Positions 55,608 through 63,841 of a stretch of 64,000 nucleotides of DNA are shown piece after piece (the stretch's first letter is position 1; every line of letters begins with the position of its first letter). The notes under the pieces were generated by a model. That model was not told the origin of the DNA. It ran no database searches and was given only the letters and a program-made list of their open reading frames with translations. The DNA lies in contig CAMCXF010000006.1 in the NCBI GenBank assembly GCA_945883235.1, positions 62,001 to 126,000 on the forward strand, written 5' to 3'. The translations under genes and the position numbers were made by a program. The DNA comes from Phenylobacterium deserti (GTDB lineage: Bacteria > Pseudomonadota > Alphaproteobacteria > Caulobacterales > Caulobacteraceae).

Positions 55608-56552
55608 CTAGACGCCAGCGGCAGCCAGTGCGCTCATCAGTTCCGGGACGGCACCCTTGTAGTCAGCCACCAGGCCAAAGTCGGCGACCTGGAAGATGGG
55701 TGCGTCGCCGTCCTTGTTGATCGCCACGATGATCTTGGAATCCTTCATGCCGGCCAGGTGCTGGATAGCGCCCGAGATGCCGATGGCGATGTAGAGTTCC
55801 GGGGCGACAACCTTGCCGGTCTGGCCCACCTGATAGTCGTTCGGCGCATAGCCCGCGTCGACAGCAGCACGCGAGGCACCGACTGCGGCGCCCAGCTTGT
55901 CAGCCAGGGGCTCGATGACCTTCTGGAACTCCTCGGCAGAGCCCATGGCGCGGCCGCCGGACACCACGATCTTGGCGGCACCCAGGTCGGGGCGAGCCGA
56001 CTTGACGATCTTCTGGTCGAGGAAGTGCACCTTGGCCGGCGCGCCGGGGGCCGGGACGCTCTCGACCTTGGCCGAGCCGCCTTCAGCTGCCGCCGCAAAG
56101 GCGGTCGGGCGGACCGTCAGCACCTTCTTGGAATCGGCGGATTGCACCGTCTCCAGGGCATTTCCGGCGTAGATCGGGCGGACGAAAGTGTCGGCTGACA
56201 CGACCTCGATCACTTCAGAAATCTGGGCAACGTCCAGCTTGGCCGCGACCCGCGGGCTGAAGTTCTTGCCCTGGGACGTCGCCGGGATCAGGACGGCGTC
56301 ATAGCCGCCCATCAGGCCGACGATCAGGTCGCCCACGGCTTCGGCGATGCCTTGGCCCAGTTCCACGCTCTCCGCGGTCAGCACCTTGCGCACGCCGGAA
56401 ATCTTGGCGGCGGCGGCGGCGATCGACGCGGTGCCTGTCCCTGCGACCAGGATGTCCACGTCGCCACCGATGGCGAGCGCCGCCGTCACGGTCTTGTGGG
56501 TGTTGTCCTTCAGCGTCGCATTGTCGTGGTCGGCGATAACGATAACGGCCAT
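55608..56552 (-). CDS. etfA: Electron transfer flavoprotein subunit alpha
   Basis: The FAD-binding subunit of ETF, 314 residues, which accepts electrons from acyl-CoA dehydrogenases and passes them to ETF-quinone oxidoreductase. The FAD-binding end is typical: [40 protein letters not shown] and [16 protein letters not shown]. The N-terminal half is the common ETF alpha/beta domain. The ATG follows the etfB stop with no gap. Multiple dehydrogenases in this window (gcdH, mcd and an ACAD10/11-like) would feed it. Confidence 0.96.
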   Translation of the reverse strand: MAVIVIADHDNATLKDNTHKTVTAALAIGGDVDILVAGTGTASIAAAAAKISGVRKVLTAESVELGQGIAEAVGDLIVGLMGGYDAVLIPATSQGKNFSPRVAAKLDVAQISEVIEVVSADTFVRPIYAGNALETVQSADSKKVLTVRPTAFAAAAEGGSAKVESVPAPGAPAKVHFLDQKIVKSARPDLGAAKIVVSGGRAMGSAEEFQKVIEPLADKLGAAVGASRAAVDAGYAPNDYQVGQTGKVVAPELYIAIGISGAIQHLAGMKDSKIIVAINKDGDAPIFQVADFGLVADYKGAVPELMSALAAAGV

Positions 56553-57299
56553 CTAGAACACTCCCGCAGTCTTGAGATGGGTGACAAGGTCACCGGCGGT
56601 TTCCACCTTGATGCCAGCTGTGCGCTTGGCCGGCTCGGTCACCTTGACGACCTTGAGGCGCGGGGCGGTGTCGACGCCGAGCGAGCCCAGCTCTTTCACG
56701 TCCAGCGGCTTCTTCTTGGCCTTCATGATGTTGGGCAGGGAGGCATAGCGCGGCTCGTTGAGGCGCAGATCCGCTGTCACCACCGCCGGAAGGTTGACTT
56801 CCAGGGTCTGCAGTCCGCCGTCGACCTCGCGGGTCACCTTGGCCTTGCCGCCTTCGACGGTGAGTTCCGAGGCGAACGTGGCCTGGGGCCAGTCCAGCAG
56901 GGTGGCCAACATCTGGCCGGTGGCATTGTTGTCGCCGTCGATAGCCTGCTTGCCCATGAGGACGAGGTCAGGGTTCTCTTCCGCGATAATCGCCTTCAGC
57001 ACCTTGGAGATGGCGAGCGGCTCGAGGTCCAGATCGGTCTGGATCAGAATGGCGCGGTCGGCACCCATGGCCAGCGATGTCCGCAGGGTTTCCTGCGCCT
57101 GGATCGGGCCGATGGAGACGGAGACGACCTCGGTCGCCACGCCCTTCTCCTTGAGGCGCACGGCCTCCTCGACCGCGATCTCGCAGAAGGGGTTCATCGA
57201 CATCTTGACGTTTGCGAGGTCGACACCCGTCTGATCGGCCTTCACGCGGGCCTTGACGTTATAATCGATCACCCGCTTGACCGGGACCAACACCTTCAT
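56553..57299 (-). CDS. etfB: Electron transfer flavoprotein subunit beta
   Basis: The AMP-binding partner of EtfA, 248 residues. It starts [20 protein letters not shown] and includes the ETF signature around [21 protein letters not shown] and the AMP-site region [19 protein letters not shown]. It is the first gene of the etfBA pair, and its stop abuts the etfA ATG. The AMP loop near Gly-Asp-Asn is intact, so it should be functional. Confidence 0.96.
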   Translation of the reverse strand: MKVLVPVKRVIDYNVKARVKADQTGVDLANVKMSMNPFCEIAVEEAVRLKEKGVATEVVSVSIGPIQAQETLRTSLAMGADRAILIQTDLDLEPLAISKVLKAIIAEENPDLVLMGKQAIDGDNNATGQMLATLLDWPQATFASELTVEGGKAKVTREVDGGLQTLEVNLPAVVTADLRLNEPRYASLPNIMKAKKKPLDVKELGSLGVDTAPRLKVVKVTEPAKRTAGIKVETAGDLVTHLKTAGVF

Positions 57300-57329
57300 G
57301 GGTTGCTAGCGCCTCATAACTGGTTTCGG

Positions 57330-57357
57330 AAAAAAAGAGCCGCTGGGGCAATAGCGG
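57330..57357 (-). promoter_or_regulatory. Hairpin plus T-run in the etfB leader
   Basis: On the minus strand, CCGCT...AGCGG (57357-57353 and 57344-57340) is followed by CTC and seven T bases (57336-57330), 31 bases before the etfB ATG. The stem is only five pairs with an eight-base loop, so it would be a weak terminator or attenuator. No upstream minus-strand gene exists for it to end. Confidence 0.3.
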
Positions 57358-57446
57358 TTCCGTAGAGCTTTGCAAGCACAGGCGAAGGCATTTGCGTAAC
57401 GTCAACACTCTAGCCAGACCCCCCTTTCCTTCCGTAAAAGCCGTCT

Positions 57447-57710
57447 ATGAACCCGAACATCGAGCGCCTGAAGTTGATTTTCGTCGCCGCATTTGTGGTG
57501 CTGGTTCTGGGCGCGCTGGTCTGGCAGGTGGGCTGGATCCTGCCGCAGAAGAACTGCGAGAGTGCTCGAAAGTGGTGGGATGGCGAGCGGCGGGTCTGTG
57601 CCCAGCCTGTCCTGATCTCGGACATCACCGGCCGCACGATCGGGGACAAGTCGGCCGAGGCCGCTGCCAAGGCGGCAATCGGACGAACGCCTGCGCCGAA
57701 AGCGCCTTAA
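57447..57710 (+). CDS. Small conserved-looking membrane protein
   Basis: An 87-residue protein with one N-terminal membrane helix (LIFVAAFVVLVLGALVWQVG) and a periplasmic part bearing two cysteines (NCESARKWW and RRVCAQPVL) that could form a disulfide. The tail is Ala/Pro-rich. I do not recognise it. It is divergent from etfB and convergent with the adenosyltransferase gene, overlapping it by four bases. No strong ribosome site is visible, but the Cys spacing and anchor suggest a real exported protein. Confidence 0.55.
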   Translation: MNPNIERLKLIFVAAFVVLVLGALVWQVGWILPQKNCESARKWWDGERRVCAQPVLISDITGRTIGDKSAEAAAKAAIGRTPAPKAP

Positions 57711-58282
57711 CGCGTCGCGCCCGAGACCCAGAACACCTCGGCATCACCGCGACCGTTGGCCCAACGCGCCGCGACGAACAGGAAATCCGACAGCCGGTTC
57801 AGATATCTTAGCGCCGGCCCACTGACCGGCTCACCCGCCTCAACCAAACGTACGGCCTCACGCTCAGCGCGGCGACAGATGGTGCGGGCCAGATGTAGCG
57901 CCGCCGCTGCCGGCGAACCGCCCGGAAGCACAAAGGATTTCAACGCCGGCAGGGCGTCGTTGAGGGCGTCGATCTCGTCCTCCAGGCGAGCCACCTGGCT
58001 GTCCAGGATGCGCAGCCGCGATCCCGGCACCTCGTCGGCCGCCGCGGGGGTCGCCAAGTCGGCGCCCAGGTCGAACAGTTCATTCTGGATACGTGCCAGC
58101 ATGGCGTCGAGTTCAGGATCGGTTGCCGTATGCAGCCGCGCGATGCCGAGACAGGCATTGGTCTCGTCCACGGCACCATAGGTCTCAACGCGCAGGTCGG
58201 ACTTGCTGACTGTGGCACCGGTCGCCAGGCGCGTCGTTCCGGCGTCGCCCGTGCGGGTGTAGATTCGGTTGAGGGTTACCAT
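57707..58282 (-). CDS. Cob(I)alamin adenosyltransferase, PduO type
   Basis: ATP:cob(I)alamin adenosyltransferase of 191 residues, making adenosylcobalamin for mutases. The PduO/MMAB signature is plain: NRIYTRTGDAGTTRLATG, VETYGAVDETNACLGI and the C-terminal LPGGSPAAAALHLARTICRR. It likely supports methylmalonyl-CoA or ethylmalonyl-CoA mutase. The start follows the HIG1-type gene with no gap (stop then ATG), so the two are co-transcribed. Confidence 0.94.
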   Translation of the reverse strand: MVTLNRIYTRTGDAGTTRLATGATVSKSDLRVETYGAVDETNACLGIARLHTATDPELDAMLARIQNELFDLGADLATPAAADEVPGSRLRILDSQVARLEDEIDALNDALPALKSFVLPGGSPAAAALHLARTICRRAEREAVRLVEAGEPVSGPALRYLNRLSDFLFVAARWANGRGDAEVFWVSGATR

Positions 58283-58480
58283 TCAGCCCTGGCCCCGATA
58301 CCAGGCCGCCGCGACCAGAATGGCGACGGCCACCGCCTGGGTCAGCACCCGCAAACGCATCAGCTTGTTGGAATAGGAGCGACCGAAGTCGCCACCTCGG
58401 AACAGCGTATACAAGCCGAACGCCAGCACCAGCCCAACAGCGGCCAGGGCGGCGTAAATGAGATAGTCAAAAACGTCCAT
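58283..58480 (-). CDS. HIG1-domain twin-helix membrane protein
   Basis: A 65-residue protein with two membrane helices flanking the conserved loop GGDFGRSYSNKLMRLRVLTQ, which fits the bacterial HIG1 (hypoxia-induced gene 1) family. In mitochondria such proteins assist cytochrome oxidase; bacterial ones are thought to do the same. It is first in a two-gene unit with the adenosyltransferase and its ATG is at 58480. Confidence 0.85.
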   Translation of the reverse strand: MDVFDYLIYAALAAVGLVLAFGLYTLFRGGDFGRSYSNKLMRLRVLTQAVAVAILVAAAWYRGQG

Positions 58481-58841
58481 GCACCCAGTTTAGGCCGACA
58501 GCCGGGGGCGACGCCACCGTAAAGCGCCGCGAAATCGCTAAGTTCAACCCATGTTTTGACGCTCAAATCGAGCGAACCCAGATATTTCTCATTTCTTTAC
58601 ATTTCCGGAGTTTTGCGGCGATTCAAGCGCACATCGAGACGTTTTGTCGCACATTTCGGGTGGGTTTCATCCCTGGACGCCCTTCAGCACCATCGACGTC
58701 ACGCTCCAGATAGCGTACCTAATGCTGCAATCAAGAAATCTGAAACCGCCCGAGTTCGCAGAGCACACTTCAGCGGCGCGGCGTTATCTCTCCCATTCTC
58801 ATTGTCCGGATACGCATTGTCCCGGCGAAGCCAAGAGACGT
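58481..58841. other. 361-base intergenic region
   Basis: Non-coding space between the divergent HIG1 and TetR genes. It is richer in A and T than its surroundings, with stretches such as ATATTTCTCATTTCTTT near 58580-58600, so promoters for both genes probably lie here. Close to the TetR start, CATTGTCC is repeated directly at 58800-58807 and 58815-58822 (15-base period), a possible regulator site. I see no gene. Confidence 0.6.
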
Positions 58842-59492
58842 ATGAAGCACATTACCCCCAGCTCACTTGCCGCTGAAACACCGCCCCGCGCGCCCACCCG
58901 CCGCGCCCTCGCCAAGCAAGCCACCCGACAAAAAGTCCTCACCGCCGCCCGCCATCTCTTCAGCGACCAAGGCTACGAGGGTGCCACCATCCGTGACATT
59001 GCGGCCGCTGCCGGCATGTCCACGGGCGCGGTGTTCGCCAATTTCACCGACAAGTCAGACCTGTTCCGCGAGATCATGAGCGACGACATGGCGGCTCTTG
59101 CTGCGGCCATGGAAGACGCCGGCCAGCGCGGCATTGGTGTCGAAGACGGCCTCCTGAAAATCTTCTCGGCCGGCTACAGTTTTTACCAGAGCCGCATGCA
59201 GCTTGCCCGGGCCGCGTTCAGCGTTTCATGGGATGCTGATGGAGGCCCGACACTCAGGGGCCTGCCGCACTCCAACGCCGTTCAGGAGGTGCTCGCCCAG
59301 CAACTGGCGACCGCTGTCGGCAAGGGCGAGCTTTCGCAAGAATGCGAGATCAAGCTTCGCAGCCAGATGTTGTTCGACACCTATCTGTCGAACTACGCGC
59401 ACGCCATCTTCGATGGTTGGAGCCTGGATGCGCTGCAAAGCCGGGCGCGCGACCAGATCAGGATCCTGCTGGCCGGTGCACGTCGCGGGTAG
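58842..59492 (+). CDS. TetR-family transcriptional regulator
   Basis: A 216-residue regulator of the usual length. The HTH is at about residues 28-70 (QKVLTAARHLFSDQGYEGA, then IRDIAAAAGMSTGAVFANF). I use the ATG at 58842; the frame is open further upstream, but that sequence is not protein-like and covers the promoter. It ends 26 bases before the end of mcd on the opposite strand. It may control mcd or an unlinked set; direct repeats at 58800-58822 could be its own site. Confidence 0.85.
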   Translation: MKHITPSSLAAETPPRAPTRRALAKQATRQKVLTAARHLFSDQGYEGATIRDIAAAAGMSTGAVFANFTDKSDLFREIMSDDMAALAAAMEDAGQRGIGVEDGLLKIFSAGYSFYQSRMQLARAAFSVSWDADGGPTLRGLPHSNAVQEVLAQQLATAVGKGELSQECEIKLRSQMLFDTYLSNYAHAIFDGWSLDALQSRARDQIRILLAGARRG

Positions 59493-59518
59493 CTATCAGT
59501 CCTGATTGAAACACGCAG

Positions 59519-61159
59519 TCAGTTCGCGCCTTCCAGCAAGCGTCGCGCGATCACCTGAGCCTGGATTTCGCCGGCACCCTCGAAGATGTTCAGGATGCGG
59601 GCGTCGGCCAGCACGCGGCTGATCGGTTGCTCGACCGCAAATCCGGTTCCGCCGTGAATCTGTACGGCGTTGTCGGCGGCGGCCCAGGCGACGCGGGCGG
59701 CGACCAGCTTGGCCATGCCCGCCTCCAGATCACAGCGTCGCCCTTCATCCTTGGCGCGGGCCGCGAACCAGGTCAGGCGGCGGCAACCCAGGATTTCGGC
59801 GGCCATCATGGCCAGCTTGTTGGCCACCCGGGGAAATTCCGAAATCGGCCCGCCGAACTGGCGGCGCTGCAGCGCATAGTCCAGCGCCAGATCCAGCGCG
59901 TTCTGCGCCACCCCGATGGCGCGCGCCGCCGTCTGGATACGAGCGCTTTCAAACGTGGCCATCAGCTGGGCGAAACCCTGCCCTTCCTGACCGCCCAGCA
60001 GATTGGCGTGCGCGACCTCGAAACCGTCGAAGGCGATCTCGTATTCCTTCATGCCGCGATAGCCGATCACCCCGATCTCACCGCCGCTCATGCCGGCCGC
60101 GGGGAAGGGATCATCGACCGTCCCACGTGGCTTCTCGGCCAGGAACATCGATAGACCCCGGTGGTCCTTGCTTTCGGGAACCGTGCGCACCAGCAAAGTC
60201 ATCAAATCGGCGCGGGCGGCATGCGTGATCCAGGTCTTGGCACCGAACACCCGCCAGGTGTCACCCTCGCGCCCGGCCCGGGTGCGAAGCGACCCCAGAT
60301 CCGACCCGGCTTCAGGCTCGGTAAACACCGCCGTGGGAATGACCCGGCCCGAGGTGATGCCGGGAAGCAGTCGTTGCTTCTGGTCATCCGTGCCGTGCGC
60401 CAGGATCAGCTCGGCGGCAATCTCGGAACGGGTTGCCAGCGACCCGGTGCCGATCCAGCCACGCGACAGGGCCTCGGACACCACACACATCGCGACCTTG
60501 CCCATGCCGGCACCGCCCCACGCCTCGGGCGCGGTCAAGCCAAACACGCCCAGATCGCCGAGCTCTTCCAGCAATGGCAGGGGGATCAATTCGTCCCTCA
60601 TGTGCCAACCATGGGCATGCGGCGTTATCTTTTCGTCGGCAAAGGCATGAAACTGGTCGCGGACCGCCTCCAGGGTCTCATCCAGCCCGCTGGCCTCCAG
60701 CGACGGCCGGCCCCGGGCCGCATCCAGCAGCTCAACGATCCGCGATTTCACGGCCTGGGACGCCCCGCCCCTCAGGCGACCAATCACATGGCCCAGCCGG
60801 TCAGCCGGCGCAAAGACATCGGCAGGGCGGAACATCTCGCCCTGGTTCATCGGCAACCCGCCGGCCAGCTGGCTCAGATACTCGTGCGCCAGCAACTGCG
60901 CCGGCAAAGCCTCAGCTTCCCCGAAATCGTCCCCCAGCTCGCGTGCCCAGATCGCCGTCTGCCGCAAGGTTTCGGCGTAAGCTGCGGCCCAGGCTAGGCC
61001 ATGGGCGGCGTGCTGTTCGGCATCAAGCGCGACACGATCCAGCCGCCCGTCGCGCTGAACCCGACCCAGCACGGTGGCCTGGAGCGACGCCACCAGCGCG
61101 CCGGCCTCGCTCGCGGCGGCGTCCAGCAGGTCCGGAAGGTTTGGCAGGATCAAACTCAT
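59519..61159 (-). CDS. mcd: (2S)-methylsuccinyl-CoA dehydrogenase
   Basis: An acyl-CoA dehydrogenase of 546 residues with the distinctive ~150-residue N-terminal extension of Mcd: DAEQHAAHGLAWAAAYAETL, then LSQLAGGLPMNQGEMFRP. The standard domain carries VFTEPEAGSDLGSLRTRA and the catalytic Glu in NIFEGAGEIQAQVIARRLL. In the ethylmalonyl-CoA pathway it oxidises methylsuccinyl-CoA to mesaconyl-C1-CoA, passing electrons to ETF, whose genes are nearby. It is divergent from a glutathione transferase gene. Other genes of the pathway (ccr, ecm, mch) are not in view. Confidence 0.9.
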   Translation of the reverse strand: MSLILPNLPDLLDAAASEAGALVASLQATVLGRVQRDGRLDRVALDAEQHAAHGLAWAAAYAETLRQTAIWARELGDDFGEAEALPAQLLAHEYLSQLAGGLPMNQGEMFRPADVFAPADRLGHVIGRLRGGASQAVKSRIVELLDAARGRPSLEASGLDETLEAVRDQFHAFADEKITPHAHGWHMRDELIPLPLLEELGDLGVFGLTAPEAWGGAGMGKVAMCVVSEALSRGWIGTGSLATRSEIAAELILAHGTDDQKQRLLPGITSGRVIPTAVFTEPEAGSDLGSLRTRAGREGDTWRVFGAKTWITHAARADLMTLLVRTVPESKDHRGLSMFLAEKPRGTVDDPFPAAGMSGGEIGVIGYRGMKEYEIAFDGFEVAHANLLGGQEGQGFAQLMATFESARIQTAARAIGVAQNALDLALDYALQRRQFGGPISEFPRVANKLAMMAAEILGCRRLTWFAARAKDEGRRCDLEAGMAKLVAARVAWAAADNAVQIHGGTGFAVEQPISRVLADARILNIFEGAGEIQAQVIARRLLEGAN

Positions 61160-61239
61160 GGGCCAACTATAGGCACCTTGCGTTGCGTAAGGTCATTGCT
61201 CAAATGGTGTTCGACCTCAGATTTCAGGAAGCGCGCAAC

Positions 61240-61869
61240 ATGCTGACCGTTCACCACCTCAACGATTCCCGCTCGCAGCGTATCCTCTGGCTGCTGGAAG
61301 AACTGGGCGTGCCCTACGAGATCAAGCAGTACGCGCGGGACGCCACCACCCGCCTGGCACCGCCCGAGCTGAAGGCTGTTCATTCATTGGGCAAGTCGCC
61401 GGTAGTGACCGAAGACGGCCATACGATCATCGAATCCGGTGCCATCATCGACTACATCGTGCGCAAGCACGGCGGCGGCAAGCTGGCACCCGCCTCCGGG
61501 ACCGCCGACTACGAAAGCTATAACCAGTGGCTGCATTATGCCGAGGGCTCGGCGATGCTGCCGTTGATGCTGAACATGTACACTGGTCGGCTGGGCGAGG
61601 CCGCCGCCCCCCTGAAGCCGCGCATCGAGAGCGAAACCGCCAACCACCTGGGCTACGTCGAGGCGTCTCTCGCCGGTCGCGACTGGCTGCTGGGCTCGGC
61701 GCTCACCGCCGCCGACGTCCAGATGAGCTTTGTGGGCGAGATCGTGAAGTCGACCGGCCGCGGCGCCGACTATCCAAACATCGTCGGCTGGGTCGACCGG
61801 TTCCAGTCACGCCCCGCCTACAAGACCGCCCTCGCCAAGGGCGGCCCCTACAACATGGGGCCGAAGTAA
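61240..61869 (+). CDS. Glutathione S-transferase
   Basis: A 209-residue cytosolic transferase. The N-terminal thioredoxin-like domain (about 1-80) has SRSQRILWLLEELGVPYE and the glutathione-loop GKSPVVTEDG followed by the Ser of ESGAIIDYI. The C-terminal all-helical domain starts near residue 90 and ends GGPYNMGPK. AGGAA lies nine bases before the ATG at 61240, while an upstream ATG at 61204 would add a short unrelated tail. Substrates cannot be inferred. Confidence 0.92.
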   Translation: MLTVHHLNDSRSQRILWLLEELGVPYEIKQYARDATTRLAPPELKAVHSLGKSPVVTEDGHTIIESGAIIDYIVRKHGGGKLAPASGTADYESYNQWLHYAEGSAMLPLMLNMYTGRLGEAAAPLKPRIESETANHLGYVEASLAGRDWLLGSALTAADVQMSFVGEIVKSTGRGADYPNIVGWVDRFQSRPAYKTALAKGGPYNMGPK

Positions 61870-61921
61870 CGAGCGGTGCCGTGCCGCAACACGACTCCTC
61901 TCCCCCCGCGAAGCGGAGACG

Positions 61922-62054
61922 GAGAGGGCAGGGAGAGGGCCGGCTCGTGAGAATGTGATCCGCCGATGGGAGGGCTAGGATGTGCGGCGGTGACGCTTTC
62001 GGGTCCTCGGGTTCAGATCAGAGGCAGCCCAGCCGGCCCTCTCCCTACCCTCTC
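61922..62054. repeat. Large intergenic inverted repeat
   Basis: Arms of 24 bases (61922-61945 and 62031-62054) match at 23 positions and flank an 85-base centre. The arms are purine-rich and end in GGCCGGCT. With the flanking GAG-rich tracts, the element spans about 61896-62110. It fills most of the 317-base gap between the GST stop and the hydrolase stop (61870-62186), where I see no gene. It resembles the other CCTCCCC-type repeats in this window. Confidence 0.75.
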
Positions 62055-62186
62055 CCTCTCGTCGCCCTCGCTATCGCAAGGCCGCGGGGGCGAGGAGGTT
62101 GTCGCCCGGCCAGTCCAGCGATGCTGCGAATGCCTGCTCCAACGGAAGAGAGGGAACCCTCAGGACTGCCAGGTCCCTGGCAACTT

Positions 62187-62984
62187 CTATCGATAGTTAT
62201 CAGGCAAATCGTCGTCGAGCATCCCATCCAGGAAGTCGAACACCGTCGCCTTCAGCAGGCCGTGCGGGATCGCCGAAAAGTGGTCGCAGCCAGGCAGGGT
62301 GACGCCCTTGCCACGCGGAAATACGCGCGCCAGTTCTTCGGGGTCGCCGGCCAGGTCGTCGTGGCGGCCGGCCACCACCAGCACCGGCATGGTCAGGGTT
62401 CCCAAGGCATCACGCTCCAGCGGCGCGCTGTCGGCGGCGGAGCAGGCGGCCAAGGCCATCCGGTCCTCGCCCTGTTCGTCGGCGAACTGGCGGAAGCTTT
62501 TCAGCATCTCTGTCTTGATGCTGGCCGGGTCTTCGGCGGACATCGCGTCCGCCATGGCTTCGACGGATCCAGCAGGTCGCGGGTCAAACAGCTTGCCGCC
62601 GATCCCGCCCAGCATCAGGTTCGAGACCCGGTCAGGCGCGTCCAGCGCCACCTGCATCGCCGTACGGGTCCCCATGGAGTAACCGAACACGTCGCAGCGA
62701 CCGACGCCCAGATGGTCCATGAGAGCCAGGGCGTCAGCCGCCATGTGCTCGCGCCCATAGTCGGCCGGGTCATGGGATTTGACGCTTTCGCCGTGGCCCC
62801 GCTGGTCCAGCGCGATGGTACGGATGCCGCGGCGTTCAAAGGCCGAGTACCAGCCGGTCCGCTTCCAGCCCTCGTTGCGGTTCGAGGCGAACCCATGGAG
62901 CAGCAGCACCGTACGCTGCGCCGGTCCGGCCGGGGGAATATCATCAAAGGCGATCGACACGCCATTCAGGGTTACGTTTGCCAT
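62187..62984 (-). CDS. Alpha/beta hydrolase
   Basis: A 265-residue alpha/beta hydrolase. The oxyanion strand is VLLLHGFASNRNEGW, the nucleophile elbow is GYSMGTRTAM (Ser), the acid is near VVAGRHDDLAGDP and the base is His of GCDHFSAIPHG, which is the pattern of many esterases and dipeptide/peroxidase-type hydrolases. The ATG at 62984 (MANVTLNGVSIAFDD) is chosen over an upstream start because the upstream part overlaps the M15 peptidase gene. Cytoplasmic. Confidence 0.85.
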   Translation of the reverse strand: MANVTLNGVSIAFDDIPPAGPAQRTVLLLHGFASNRNEGWKRTGWYSAFERRGIRTIALDQRGHGESVKSHDPADYGREHMAADALALMDHLGVGRCDVFGYSMGTRTAMQVALDAPDRVSNLMLGGIGGKLFDPRPAGSVEAMADAMSAEDPASIKTEMLKSFRQFADEQGEDRMALAACSAADSAPLERDALGTLTMPVLVVAGRHDDLAGDPEELARVFPRGKGVTLPGCDHFSAIPHGLLKATVFDFLDGMLDDDLPDNYR

Positions 62985-62998
62985 AGCGTGAGCTTGGA

Positions 62999-63841
62999 TC
63001 AGGGCGTCTCGCCCGTCCATTCCCAATGCCAGGGTTCGAACGGGTAATTCACAAAGCCGAACCGCCCGGCGTTGGCCAGCAGCCATCGGTAGGTCGCTGT
63101 CCGGGTCATGAACAGCCGGTTCGGATCGGCAGTGGAGTCGGCGGGAAACCCTTCCGCCTTGCCGACGTAGAGGTCCGCCGCCAGACCCGTCCGGTGCGCC
63201 GAGCAGCGGGCGCGGACGATGCCGTCGCAGTTGCCCTCGGTCAGACAGCGGGCCGCGTCGGCGCTGGGGCTGCGATAGCCGGAGAAGATCGTCAGGCTGT
63301 CGGGGTTGGATGCGATCTCTGCAACCTCTGCCCGTGCCGCCGCCGCCATCTGGCGGTAAGCCGTGAGCGCCGAAGGCCGCATCCAGACCGTTTTGCCGCC
63401 ATAGCCCTCATCGCGCCGCGCCTCGGTGATCAGGTCTGGGGTCTCCGGGCAGGTTCCCGCCGTCGTGACACGCACAAAACCCCGCCGTGTCTGCAGGACG
63501 GCTTTCATCGCCAGGAAGCCCACCTCGGAGACAATCCCGTCGGGGGGAAGGCCCTGCGACGGTTGCCAGGCGGCCATTGCAGCGGCGAAGCCTGCGCTGG
63601 CCGCCGGACAGTCGGTGGCGATCTCGCGCTGGATCAGCGGGAGATAGATTTCCCAGCCGGTTTCCAGACGACCGAAGGGCGACCAGGCCAGCGATATCAA
63701 CGAGGTCGCATTCGCCTCGGCAGCCGCCGTCCAGCCCTCCACCCGACAGGCGTCAGCCTGCGCTGACGACGCCAGGCTCATCGCACTCAGCCCGGCGATC
63801 AGCAGAACCACCGCCTTTCGCGGGAGCCCTAGCTGCGCCAC
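62999..63841 (-). CDS. M15 family D-alanyl-D-alanine carboxypeptidase (VanY-like)
   Basis: A 280-residue secreted zinc peptidase for peptidoglycan stem peptides. I choose the GTG at 63841, which gives a signal peptide (LPRKAVVLLIAGLSAMSLAS, cut after AQA); it overlaps the end of the upstream gene by 13 bases. The M15 zinc motifs are CSAHRTGLAADLYVG (His and Asp ligands) and EPWHWEW (His ligand). The mature N-terminus bears a disulfide-type Cys pair. It stops 14 bases before the alpha/beta hydrolase start. Confidence 0.85.
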   Translation of the reverse strand: MAQLGLPRKAVVLLIAGLSAMSLASSAQADACRVEGWTAAAEANATSLISLAWSPFGRLETGWEIYLPLIQREIATDCPAASAGFAAAMAAWQPSQGLPPDGIVSEVGFLAMKAVLQTRRGFVRVTTAGTCPETPDLITEARRDEGYGGKTVWMRPSALTAYRQMAAAARAEVAEIASNPDSLTIFSGYRSPSADAARCLTEGNCDGIVRARCSAHRTGLAADLYVGKAEGFPADSTADPNRLFMTRTATYRWLLANAGRFGFVNYPFEPWHWEWTGETP

